Source: Scytalidium lignicola
Lineage: Eukaryota > Ascomycota > Leotiomycetes
DNA length: 59,606 bases
Assembly: GCA_002812745.2 (NCBI GenBank)
Contig: NCSJ02000268.1
Location: 1-59,606 of the forward strand
Direction of reading: 5' to 3'
Part shown: one piece after another, positions 47,301 to 57,989 of the stretch
Numbering within the stretch: position 1 is the stretch's first letter
How the letters are laid out: the number at the start of each line of letters is the position of its first letter
The notes under the pieces: generated by a model
Seen by the model: only the letters and a program-made list of their open reading frames with translations
Databases searched by the model: none
Told to the model about the DNA's origin: nothing
Translations under genes and position numbers: made by a program

Positions 47301-49125
47301 TTTTGACCTACTTGCTACAAAATCGAAGTAGATCATATGTGCTTGCAGCAGACCGTCATAGGAAGCGTCTATCTGAGCTCGGGCTGCTCCACAAGTTGAA
47401 GAATATGGGTATTCGTGTTCTCATAGATGCGGGAGCCCAAATATTGGAGATGGACAACATTAGTTTGGCTAAGGCTTGGCTTACAGTAGATCATGAAGCC
47501 CAGGCAGCCATTTACTTTGATGCTGACAATAAGCCTATCGTTCACTATCGACAAGGCCATGAAGTTCCTCTTTTAGCGTCTCCATTTACGGAGAACTTAG
47601 ATGGCTGCTTGGTCTATCTAGATGAAGCTCATACGCGGGGTACGGACCTAAAGATGCCTCCAAAGGCTTGTGGCGCTTTGACACTGGGCCTCGGCCAGAC
47701 AAAGGACCAGACAGTGCAAGGTAAGTCTATGATGATAAGATCTACTTCCAGAATATAATTGATAGAAATTTAGCTGCTATGAGACTGCGACAATTGGGAA
47801 CATCACAAGCCGTTACATTCTTTGCTCCTCCCGAGGTCCACCAGAGCATTTTACATCTTCGCAAGAAGACCGATAGAGATGCAATCGACTCGTACGATGT
47901 AATTTGTTGGATTTTAACGCAAACTTGTGACGGCATCGAGCAACTCCAACCCTTATACTACTCTCAGGGTAATGACTTCTGTCGTCGTATGCAAGCTACC
48001 AGCGACAACCCTGATTTCCTTGTGGACAGCGAGCAACGGAATGCATATATAAGCGTCTTAAAACAGAAAGAACAGCAGACTTCGCAGCAGCTGTATCAGC
48101 CTAGAACTAAGTCGAAGTCAAAGCCCGTGGCTGTTGAGAGTTTAACATCTTCGAGGCTCGTTCAGTTTACGAAGGAGCTTGAGATTCGGCGGAAAGCCTT
48201 CCAGGACACTGGCAATGCCGTTCATAGCTCAGCCCTACAAGAGGTTGAACAGGAAAGAGAGGTTGCTTTTGAGGTCGAGACCATCCGTGAAGTGCAAAAG
48301 CTGGTTCACTACTCGCCGTTAACATTCAGAGGACTACATAAGGATATTGTCGCCTTTGTGAATACTGGAAGACTTGCTGTGGATTCTGCAGCTTATGAAC
48401 AGTGGTTCATAGCTCTTCGGCGTACCAATCTAGGCCAAAAACATGGGATCAGGAGTGAAGCAACAGCTTCCAAGCTATATGTTTCGACAGAGTTTGCCAG
48501 GACTTTGAGCTTTCCATCAGCTCGCCTCCGTGATAACTTTCAGGGAAGTCACCAACCCAATTTCGTTACCATTTTATAGGAAATCTAATTTTATATATAG
48601 CGTCAAGTAAACTAGATTCTCTGGAGCTCAACGTCGGATGCAGCTCTGATTGTTATTCCAGAGGAGGCAGAGCATTTGATTCCGCTCATCTGCGTTGCTA
48701 ACCCACCAACCACGCATCTACTCACGTACGCCGCCTCAGTAACACGCAAAATGCTTCACTTCAACAAGCTTGATTATTTCGCCATACCCAATCTACCTCT
48801 AGGATGGGAAGCGCCAAAATGGCTTACTATTGAGCTTGGTTTCTTTGCAGGACGGCTCTATTTTGAATACGACGAGTACAATGATATACGCCAGTATCTC
48901 GGGTCTCAAGAACAGAGCGGAGCACCTCCGGTCCAGAGTTTCACAAGCAAACCATTAACATTCCTCCAGGAATGGTTGTCACTGAAACTAAAGGGGCAAG
49001 ATTTCGTTCACACGCCAATGGGTTATATATGCCAAGCAAAATATCTGACAGCGAGTCATCCATTCTTCAGTCGGGTGGAAGAAGATACGAAATTAGAGTC
49101 TTTATATGAGGAAACATTTACATAA
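41354..49125 (+). pseudogene. giant DUF3638/DUF3645 helicase-like protein gene, 5'-truncated
   Basis: About 2,550 codons remain, starting at the LTR with KDSIRLQELLQHIEIVAERD. The N-terminal part of this ~3,000-residue family is missing. The DUF3638 region has a P-loop-like MNMGQGKTS (about 45857-45882) and DESD (46247-46258). The DUF3645 region ends in a DEAH box, YLDEAHTRGTD (about 47615). This pattern resembles superfamily 2 ATPases; relatives are often auto-labelled ubiquitinyl hydrolase, which I cannot confirm. An intron at 47721-47773 is canonical. The break at 42885 is an N artefact: deleting it restores frame. A second intron (48544-48600) has donor GGAAGT instead of GTAAGT, and TAG 48613-48615 replaces a likely Trp just after it. 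The coding frame then runs to TAA 49125. Without its promoter and start, the gene is almost certainly dead. Confidence 0.85.
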
Positions 49126-50517
49126 GGAGGACTACCAATTGACATTATTTGGCAGGTTGCCTTAGGCCTACTACAAAGATGCTGCTCCGCAGTCCGACGG
49201 AATACACCAACTTCGTCCGTGTTACGATACCAGTATTTCCTGGCCAACCAGACGTCCTCAGCCAGACAGGCTCTCAGTCATAAAGTCATTAGCTAATAAA
49301 ACTACATTTATAGCAGGCTGAGGAGAATCACCTCCAAAGACTACGGGAGAAGGGAGGTGGGCCTTACGTTACCCGGTGCGCTTGATCGAACTTGAGACTC
49401 AAACTCCCTCTTTTCCTCAAAAGATATCAGCATTCTACTCAGGTACAAACCACCGCAAAACCCCGAGCAAATATAAGCTTACATTTTATTATCAAGAACA
49501 TATTTTTGGAAACTATTCGTAAAATGCGACGATTATGCTAAGATAAGTAGGGTGCAACGAAAATAGCCAAGTTCCTGTCGGATTGTTTGTTTTTGGAGGA
49601 ACTGTCCNTTTTTTTTTAATTGTGTTAGACGCCTAGTGCATCAGGTTCTAAGTATTCGAACTCCAGCAGTCCTGGCGTAGGCTATTTGTAGATTTTAAAT
49701 TAATGATACATACATAGTCCAGCATGACGTCTGTAATCGAATAGTGATGATTTCGTCGGTTTCACTTGCTCAGCTTTATTCGTGGAGATGTTGTCATAAT
49801 GTTTCAACTAATCACTTGTGTTGTGACTATTTATGATTATATGTTCGAACCTTTTCCACATCAAAAGTTATTCTTAAAGATATCAACAATTGGGGGGGAA
49901 TAAAAAAATACATCAAATAATTAATCGTAAACCCCAAAGCTATTGTTTTAGAATAAATCAATCATTACAGTATATTAGTTTGATATTATAATTTTTTTAT
50001 GGACATTTACAAGTTGGTTTTATAATACAACCAAGGGTTTCTATTGTAATTGCAAAAATTTATCTTCCATTATTATATAATGGCCGTAATATCATATGTT
50101 TTAGCATAGTTCATTTTCAAATATGGATATCTTCTACCAAGCAAGTGCTGCCGAGCCTCAGGCCTAGAGAGTAAGTTAAGAACTTCTACCCAGGTAAAAA
50201 CATAAAAGGTTAGATAAACAAAGTAGCTATTGGTATCATGTATGTACCTTGGCATTAAATTTCCTTAAAGCACTCAATGGGCACCCAACGCCAGAAAGTC
50301 AACTCCCCCAAATGGTTTCTTAACAACCATTGTTTACGCCCAAACCAGACGCCGTCATTTTGTGTGCCCTATAAACTGTACAATGCGAAAGCCCTAGCTA
50401 AAACTCCAGCCAAGATATTCCTAACCTAGTTGACTAATGTGAACTTTAGAACAATTGCTCTTCTATCCTGAAACGCCTCGCATATTCCACTCATAAGCCA
50501 TAAAAATACATACCTTG
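49126..50517. other. intergenic DNA, AT-rich
   Basis: No gene supported. One N at 49609 beside a T run. The stretch separates the ends of two convergent broken genes. Confidence 0.45.
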
Positions 50518-52757
50518 CTAGGCTGAGTAACATCTTGCCTCCGGTATCGATACTGTCTCGAAACCGATTTTAGGCCATCGAACCTTAGGGGCCAACACTG
50601 TTTTCAAGAACCTTGACCGCTCAAAATCGATTAACATCACCCGCCCAAGCTCTGCACTCCAGAGAACATTTGGTGGTCGTAGATCCCTATGTTCGATAAC
50701 TTGTTGGCGTAGCTCTTCAGCTGCCGCTTCCGTCTTATCGTCAACAGCGTCTACTTCCCAAGGACGTAGCGGCTTAGTGATATTCTGCGTTGCCTGATTA
50801 CCAACCCATGACATCATCATAAGCATATGTGTTATTCTAACTCCGAAATCCAGAAAATACGGCCGTTCAAGAGAAACACTACCGAGATATACAGGAGCTA
50901 AGGCCCCCTGGACTTGATATAAGTGCCGATATACGCTGGCCTCATGTTTCAAGTTCTTTTTGAATGCCTCTACGGTTCCTTTAGCAACGAAGGTATAGCT
51001 GTGAGATTCAAGCGTCAACCTGAAAAGGGCCCCTCTTGCGCCTTGCTTCCCAAGTGGTTCGCATCCACTGTCAGGGGTATCTTGAAGTTGACGAGCCATT
51101 GCTTGTTTGAGAGTTTTCCGGCGTAGTCCATGATAGATGTCTAGGCTGTGAGCACGATGAATTGAAACATTAGGGCACGCGTTATCTAGTGGTTGTCTTC
51201 GTATAACTCCTAATAGGCAGGCTTGTGTACAATACTGTGCATGACGGACTTGGTCTCGCGATGGCTTCGACGGGGTGTTGGCTTTGGCACCTTGGACCTG
51301 AGGTCTTCTAGTGGAAACCTTCGGTTTACTAGGGGTGTCAATGTCCGAAGGTTCGTCTGAAGATGCCGAAGGATCATGCCCACCATCGGCAGCGTGCGGA
51401 TCTATCGTGCCACAGCTATTCCTCAAACGAGTCTTTCGGCTGCGCAACACTATCGCTGATTGATGGAAAGGGCGAATCTTCGGGCTGAAGACCGAAGCTG
51501 GTGGGCTCGACAGTCGTACTTCCATAGGAGTCTCTTGCAAAACAGCTTCGTAGTCCACCGAGGCCCTGCTGGCAGATTCTACGGTCTCGTTCCGCCATAT
51601 TTGACTTCGGGTTCTGGAGCGTAGAGCTAGTAAGCAGAAACATGAGGTCTGGCTGATGGCTGTCCGGCTTAATATATCGCCAGACTGCTCCAAGTCCGCC
51701 CCAGCCTCAAAAATAGGTTCTGAGATGTGATAGTAGAGCGTGTGTGGCTCGTCTTCTTTGATTCAGACAAACACATAAGCTTCCCCAGTTGTGACATAAC
51801 TATACTCTAAGCCATTCTCAATCATGTAACCATATGTTTGAGTCAACATGGCACTCACGAGCCATTCTGAATGATAGATAAATTTCGCGTCTTTATCATT
51901 AGGTATCGTGATTCGATTAAAGACATCCTTTGGCAGATGCATCGATCCAGGGTCAGCCCGTAGATTGAAAGATGTCACTTTATGAGCAGGTTTATATTCG
52001 ACAATCATTCGAAGGCTGCGTGTCCCATTTGATTCAATATACACGCAATTTTGATCTGTGTTGGTTGGCCTAGAACGAGATTTCGGCGTCAGCTGGCCGG
52101 AAGATATTCGAAGGTCTTTAAGACTATCTTCAACCTCTTCATTCCCATCTGCAAGTGTGTTCATATGATTCTCAAAGCTTATGCCTCCGTCTAATGGTGG
52201 ATCCTCATGGATTTGGAGGGCAGAGATGATGTTCGTGGTCGGTCGTTCAACAGCTAGGCGCAAGTAGCCTTCCAGGTCCTTTTCGCTTGCTAATGGACGA
52301 TCGCACAATTCCCGGCCAAGCTCCTGGATATATTGTCTAGAGCTGAAGTGTTGCAGGTCTGGCGGTATATAGCTAGATATTTCATCGAAGAGGGATTGTT
52401 GTGTAGATGGAAAATCTGTCCATGGTTTCAACAGCGTGGGGCACACCCTATCCTTAGGACTAGTAACAGAGCCTTGCGTTGTAAGACTCTTATCTGTCTG
52501 GATTCGTAAAGGGAGTGAGATACAGGTGTGGCAGGCTCGTAGGTATTCCTCGAAAGTGGTTGACCTCGTCATCTCCCCCACAGCTGCCCGTTTGCGTTGT
52601 TCATCCTCTGCGAGGTTTCGTTCATCGTCTGCCCGTTTTCGTTCATCTTCTGCGCGTTTTGCTGATCGTCGGCCCGTTTTCGCTCATTGTCTGCCCTTAT
52701 CTCCGCCTCTAGAAGAAGCCTTTCCAATCGGGCGATCGCACTCTCCGTATTTGACAT
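50518..52757 (-). pseudogene. fungal protein-kinase-like gene with frameshift and stop
   Basis: ATG 52757 opens a coiled coil (SNTESAIARLERLLLEAEI). A one-base deletion in the run at 52657-52660 shifts the frame; reading on in the next frame gives KRAEDERKRADDERNLAEDE and then TTFEEYLRACHTCISLPLRI, the usual start of this family. TGA 51765-51763 interrupts YVFV-IKEDEPHTLYYHI, probably CGA (Arg) to TGA. The kinase-like C-terminus has EAFKKNLKHEASVYRHL, the catalytic loop IEHRDLRPPNVLW and VMLIDFERSR at the DFG position. Relatives are common in Pezizomycotina and often wrongly labelled metalloprotease FtsH. Their role is unknown. The A-run frameshift could be a sequencing error; the TGA is harder to dismiss. 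Confidence 0.8.
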
Positions 52758-52944
52758 CGTTGCCGTCGCTGATATTAATTGTTGTTCGCAGCAGGATGAT
52801 GAAAGCGATAACGTTTATCGCCGAGGCTTGTCGCCTGGGCAACAGGTTCAGATGATTACTAAGCGAGGGAAATCGTGACGTCCCGAATAAAGCAGTTGTA
52901 ACCGTGAGCAGAGAAAGTCTAGTCGTGCCAAACTGGTGGGTTTA

Positions 52945-53149
52945 GAAACTATTACACAGGTTACAGACACCGATCGTAATAGGTTCCCATGCAATTGATT
53001 GATTGAATTACTAATTACTGAATTAACTACAATAAGCAAGTATGGCCAACTTATATAGGGACCAGCCCCTATAATTCGGCCATATTATGAGCCGTATTAC
53101 AGCTTTACAGCGGTTGCCTGCAGGCAATAGGCCAGCATTCAACAGAAAC
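52945..53149 (-). mobile_element. solo LTR of the Copia family with 5-bp target duplication
   Basis: The 195-bp LTR spans 52950-53144 and aligns throughout with the 200-bp LTRs at 36590 and 41154. It starts TATTAC where they have TGTTGG and keeps the TTCAACA end. It is flanked by GAAAC on both sides (52945-52949 and 53145-53149), a perfect 5-bp duplication, so its boundaries are secure. It has small indels and several transitions, so it is older. It lies about 190 bp upstream of the kinase-like gene start. Confidence 0.92.
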
Positions 53150-54329
53150 CACGATCTAATTCCCTATTCCATTAACATGTGCATATAAAAGGCTACGTTC
53201 GCTTAGGGGTACAATGGTTTGTAGAGACAGAGAAGCCGTTTGATCGAAAATAGCCAGAACGGTGACAAGCCCAAGACCTCCAGCCAAACTTATCAAACTC
53301 CATAGAGTTGATATCGATTGAATATGTTGGACCTCTCACACAGCAATACTGCATAGGAGGTAGGTGCATTGCTGTCATGATATGTTCGAAAGGTACCATA
53401 AGACGTTCGAGGTTTGCCAGCGTAGCATTCAAAGTCTATCATCCTTATTGTGAACAAAATCCTCCGTTTCAAGGCCAAACTCATAATCTCCTTAAACGGT
53501 CAAAATGCAAAAATGTCTGGTCCTTCTTGACGGAAACATCGGGACCATATTCGTACCAAGGACCGTCGTGGATCGTTAGAGAGCTAGTGATTCCACTTTC
53601 TTCGTAAAAGCCGTTGCAAATAACAGGAGCTTCCAGCGGTCTATTGGGGCTCTGTCAGGTATGGTGGAGGTTAATTGATCGGATTCCGATCCAAACGTCA
53701 GAAAGAGACCGTGGGCCAATAATTGTTGCGGTTCATGAAGCTGAAGGTGTAGGGAAAGGATAGATGGTTAAATATTATTGAGCTCAACCTCCACAACATG
53801 CACAAGTCCATGCACGAGATAAGGCTGCAGATACATTCATCATAATATGACTGTGAAACTAGACCAATCCCTTTTTGATGAATTCTTTTATTCGTAAAAT
53901 ATTTGGCAACTAATTTGTGAGAGTATTCTCGATGAGTTAACGTTTCATCACTCAAGACACCGAAAGAAACACAAAGTCACATAGACCATATATATAATAA
54001 CTATGTCATAAATAAGTATAATGTCAAATCTTCTTTTACAGTTAACATTTAAAGAGTCAAAAGAAATATTATTGAGAAAATAGATACAGGAATCAGAATT
54101 CGTTACCTAGTCTAATCTCATCAAAATCGCAAGGCGTTATATCTTCAGCCTAATAGCTAGCCGCTCATAACTCCAAATATACACCACGTACCCCTTGTCA
54201 TCCAAAACTAACAAGAGACGTCATAACTCGTTATTGCCAGTAAAACCTCCTAATATATATCATATAATAATAACACTATAAAATTCTCTCAAAATAACTG
54301 TCCGTCGATATCTATTTCACATCAAGTCA
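53150..54329. other. intergenic DNA, nothing recognised
   Basis: Only short frames without family resemblance. It becomes AT-rich toward 54300. Confidence 0.4.
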
Positions 54330-54627
54330 TTAATATCTTGATCTACTCGTCCGAGCCTCAACAATAATTGGTCTGCTAGTTCTTGGTTCCGGATAAATCG
54401 GACCACTGCGTCTGTAGCTGCTCTGACTGTATCGAGAGTTGCGAGAAGGAATAGATTGATAGGATGAGCGTGTTTCGTGTCGTCGACGGGAGACTTCTCG
54501 GACTGGACGAGCGGCGTAGATGACTTCTTCCTCGACGACACGGCGGCGACCACGATCTGAGCTGCTGCCTTTGTGATTATGGTGATGGTGGCGTGGAGGC
54601 TCATCGGGGACAGNAAAAAAGACACAT
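54330..54627 (-). CDS. small basic His/Arg-rich protein
   Basis: With the N at 54614 removed, ATG 54627 opens a 98-residue frame beginning MCLFSVPDEPPRHHHHNH. It continues through SDRGRRRVVEEEVIYAARPV and ends ARTSRSRY. The protein is rich in Arg, Ser and His and probably disordered, with tyrosines spaced through the C-terminal half. Similar short basic proteins occur in many ascomycetes without known function; no domain is recognised. If the N is a real base, the frame starting here stops after eight codons and an alternative start would be needed. Confidence 0.55.
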
Positions 54628-55970
54628 ATTTTTTTTTTTTGCTCTTGATGTGGTTGTGTAGTTGATACCGACACCACTATTGTTAAAGGCAGGTAGGTGA
54701 CTTGGATAATTGTTTCTGGATTGGAGAAGTTTGTCACCGGAGGGCAGTTTTGAGAAATGGTGCTCGCCGGAGAGAAAAGGAACTTCAAGAGAGAAGAGGA
54801 AAATGCAAGAGGTATATGTAAAGATTGCCACTTGCACTAGAGCTCAATACTTGCTAACAAGGCATCCTACAAGGCTGCAGCTGTGCCATGCAAGTCATCA
54901 TCATCATCTTTCACTACCCCGCCACTGCACAGGAGAGGGACCGGCACTTGCACCCCATCGAGGCTGAGATCGCACCACAAAATCTCTTCTTGCTGGCACG
55001 ATGAAAACCACGGATGAGCAAAGATGCGGCTGAGAATTAGAGTTTATGTGGCTATGCCAGAAAAGACTCACCGGCGAAGTTCTTTATCGATTTATTTGTG
55101 GTTGCCTAACAGGGCAGAGTCATTGGTCATTAATGCCGATTGTAAGCTGTCCACTTCCTATTCACAAAGAAAGATGTTGTATACACCTGGGCGACACTTG
55201 TCATTAAGCATGCATATGTTCGGAGTTATGAATATTTGTGATAGTGAGATTGAAACCACGATATCGGTGAGTTGCGAAAATGANTTTTTTTTCTTTAGCA
55301 CTTGAAGAGAGCAGAGAGGCTGTGGAGTGGCGGTACAAGGAAACGCCAAGGGGCTGACTTTGCTTGTATTCCGGGTTTGCCCACTGAGATGATCTCATTC
55401 CTTTGTTACTTTAAGCTAGATCAAAGCACTAGATTATCAAGCAACACCGGACTATCGATTGCGTTTCTAATATGAGGCGTCGCAATTGATCATGAGACCT
55501 CGATTAATCCTTGTCTTTCAAATTTCACGAGGAAGGTGAAAAAGAGGTGCATACAAACGAGTATGTTGCGTACGTCACCTTAATATGACCCAATATAACC
55601 CTGATCAAAAGTACATTTGCGCACACAAGTATAGATTTCTGTTGAGTGAAATATTATCGTATCTGAAGCAGATAATAAGTTTCTCTTACAAAATTCAATA
55701 TTCAACCTTTGGAGTTTTTATAATAATCAAAATATCCTGATTAGGGGGGGGGGTGGGAATATGACGCCTATACACATTATCAAGTTCTTAGTCTTATCCA
55801 AGTCTCACTCACTTGGCACTAACCGCTTTTAAGGATCTCAGCTCAAGAAACTTAATCTTACTCACCATATATGAGGGATTTAAACCAGTGAGGTAACGGA
55901 ATATAGGAAACTATAGTATTGAAGTGATTCAGAAATGACTTATGAGCATCAATTGAAAGTCGTCTCAAAC
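54628..55970. other. intergenic DNA, nothing recognised
   Basis: Contains an N at 55284 beside a T run and a G9 run near 55745. No gene supported. Confidence 0.4.
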
Positions 55971-56164
55971 TGTTGGTAGAATAGTGGTTACGTACACGTG
56001 ATATTCACGTGCCCCTGTAAGCTAGTCCCGATTAGGTAGTGGGAACGAGCGAAGCTCTTACAGCTTCGCCCTCCCACCCCTATTTGTACAACAACCATGG
56101 AATAGCACAACGAGTATATTACGTATAATTACGTATTGTACTTCGTGCTACAGGTGAACCAACA
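55971..56164 (+). mobile_element. LTR (TGTTGGTAG family), less mutated copy
   Basis: 194 bp with inverted ends TGTTGGT and ACCAACA. It contains the palindrome CACGTGATATTCACGTG (55995-56011) and a hairpin with arms GCGAAGCT/AGCTTCGC. It aligns with 23249-23452, which carries many extra C-to-T and G-to-A changes. No target duplication was found (CAAAC left, CTGAT right), so it may be the 5' LTR of the decayed element that follows, or a rearranged copy. Confidence 0.8.
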
Positions 56165-56204
56165 CTGATCAGTTTGTACATACAGATCAGGAGATTATCG
56201 TTCA

Positions 56205-56450
56205 ATCGGTTAGACGTTAGGCAGTCTACTTTTGAAGCTGAATCTCAGGAGATTACAACTTTTGTTTGGTTAGACGTCTGGTAGTCTACTTACAAAGCTG
56301 AAATCCACTTAGTTGAAGGGGAAAACAACTATTTATCAACTTATAGCTTAATTGGTTAGACGTTAAGTAGTCTACTTTCGTAGTTATTGTTGCTGAACTT
56401 GTTTTTGCTAAAAATAACATATTTAGTTGAATGTTAGGCAGTTTACTTAC
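56205..56450 (+). repeat. four degenerate copies of a GGTTAGACGTTAGGCAGTCTAC motif
   Basis: Related segments begin near 56208, 56267, 56352 and 56428, each with TTAG-ACGT-like then AG-AGT-TACTT cores, spaced 59-85 bp. The third and fourth are more AT-rich. The array starts about 45 bp after the LTR end, so it is probably in the element leader. Confidence 0.6.
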
Positions 56451-57721
56451 AGAGTTGTATAATCAGCTAATTAACTAATTCTATTTGAAAAACTACTCTT
56501 TTACAACTTATTTTCATTAATTTCTATTCAAAAACTACTTATATTCTTTATTACTCTTCTTATAAACTAGAAATAACATGTCAAAACTATAATCTTTTAC
56601 CTTACCTTCATTTTTATCATAAAACTACAAGCTTCTACAAGTATATAAGAGAATTTAGAAGTTTATAAAATTGTAATAATCAAGAAGATTAAAAAGCTAT
56701 TGTACTCTTGAAGATATTTGTCTAAGTCCTTAAGACTATAGAGTTTATTACTTGTGGGTAAATATTCTTTGTACTTAAGTATAACTAGCTTTACTTTTCA
56801 GTTACCTAAGTACTTTATATTAGTATTAGTAAACAATAACATAAAGCTTAGGAATAACAAGAAACATAGTAAAAATAAAAGATATAAGGGGGAATATAAG
56901 GGAAAACAAGTTAAAAACTATTATAAAGGTAATAAAGAGCATTGTAAAGGTGAATTAGACAGTATTAATCAAGAAATGAGAATAAGGAATAGACTTTAAG
57001 GATATTATCATAAAGAATATACAAGAATACTTAATTATTAAGGTTTATAAGTATTACCTTGATAAAACTAATGATGTAAACTTTTAAGACTTATTCTAAG
57101 AGGACTTTAAGAACTTTACAGTTGTATTATAAAATTATGCTATCTAGATCATTGGATAGCTAAGGGTAAAGTAGATGTTTAAGGATAATGGAAACAAGAG
57201 ATACTTGAGTAAGTGACTAAGTTAAAGGTAAGATTTAATAATGTATTTAAGTTGAACATAAGGAGTCTACTCTTATGTTCTTATAGTATGCTTATATAGA
57301 TAATGAAATTCAACTAGACCTCTTAGACTTCTTAGGTCTTATAGATTTATAAACCTTCTAAACCTTTTAAGTCCCTTGGGTTCTAATCATGTCATGTAAT
57401 CATTAGGTTCTTTATATATACTCTGTTGTGTATTAAGCCTTAAACTTATACTAATCAACTTGTTAAGTTAAATCTGTAATATTATCTCCTTTTTACACTA
57501 ATGTTGTCTTAATGCTTAATTGTCATTATGAACATTCTCTTTGTTTATTAATCTATTCTTCCTTTTTAATATACTATCAAAACACTTATATTATGACAAT
57601 ATTATTCTAGAAGAAAAAGGAAGATCAAGGAAATACTAAGAAGTATTAGACTTAGGAGATTATATAGCAAAGTACAATAATAAGATGTCTCTTTATAGTT
57701 TTTACACTCAAAATGGTTTAA

Positions 57722-57989
57722 TGTCAGAGCCTTAGTATACTAATCACATGAAGGGGGGAAAAGGATAGTAGTCTGAGTCCTAGCCACTCCTTAGCTACTG
57801 ACTCCTGTCTATAAAGGGGGGGGTTTCCCCTTCTCTTTAACAGGAGTCAGAGATCAATCTTGTAATTTTTAGAAGAATACTGAGTTTTAAAGCGAATTTA
57901 CACTTAACCAACTATTATCTCACTGCTAGTCTCCTATTATGTTTTAGCCTTCTGGTCTCTCTTCACTCTACATACAAATACCCTTGACA
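57722..57989 (+). repeat. candidate LTR, TGTCA...TGACA
   Basis: The 268-bp unit begins TGTCAGAGCC and ends CCCTTGACA, giving 5-bp inverted ends. It contains a TATAAA (57810-57815) followed by a G-rich tract and the repeated phrases ACTCCTGTCT and CAGGAGTCAGAGATCA, a layout common in fungal LTR promoters. It is less AT-rich than its surroundings. No second copy lies in the window, so the boundaries rest on the ends alone. Confidence 0.5.

Noticed and set aside
55995..56011. Palindrome CACGTGATATTCACGTG as an independent regulatory site
   Set aside because: It lies inside an LTR and is partly conserved in the second copy, so it belongs to the element.
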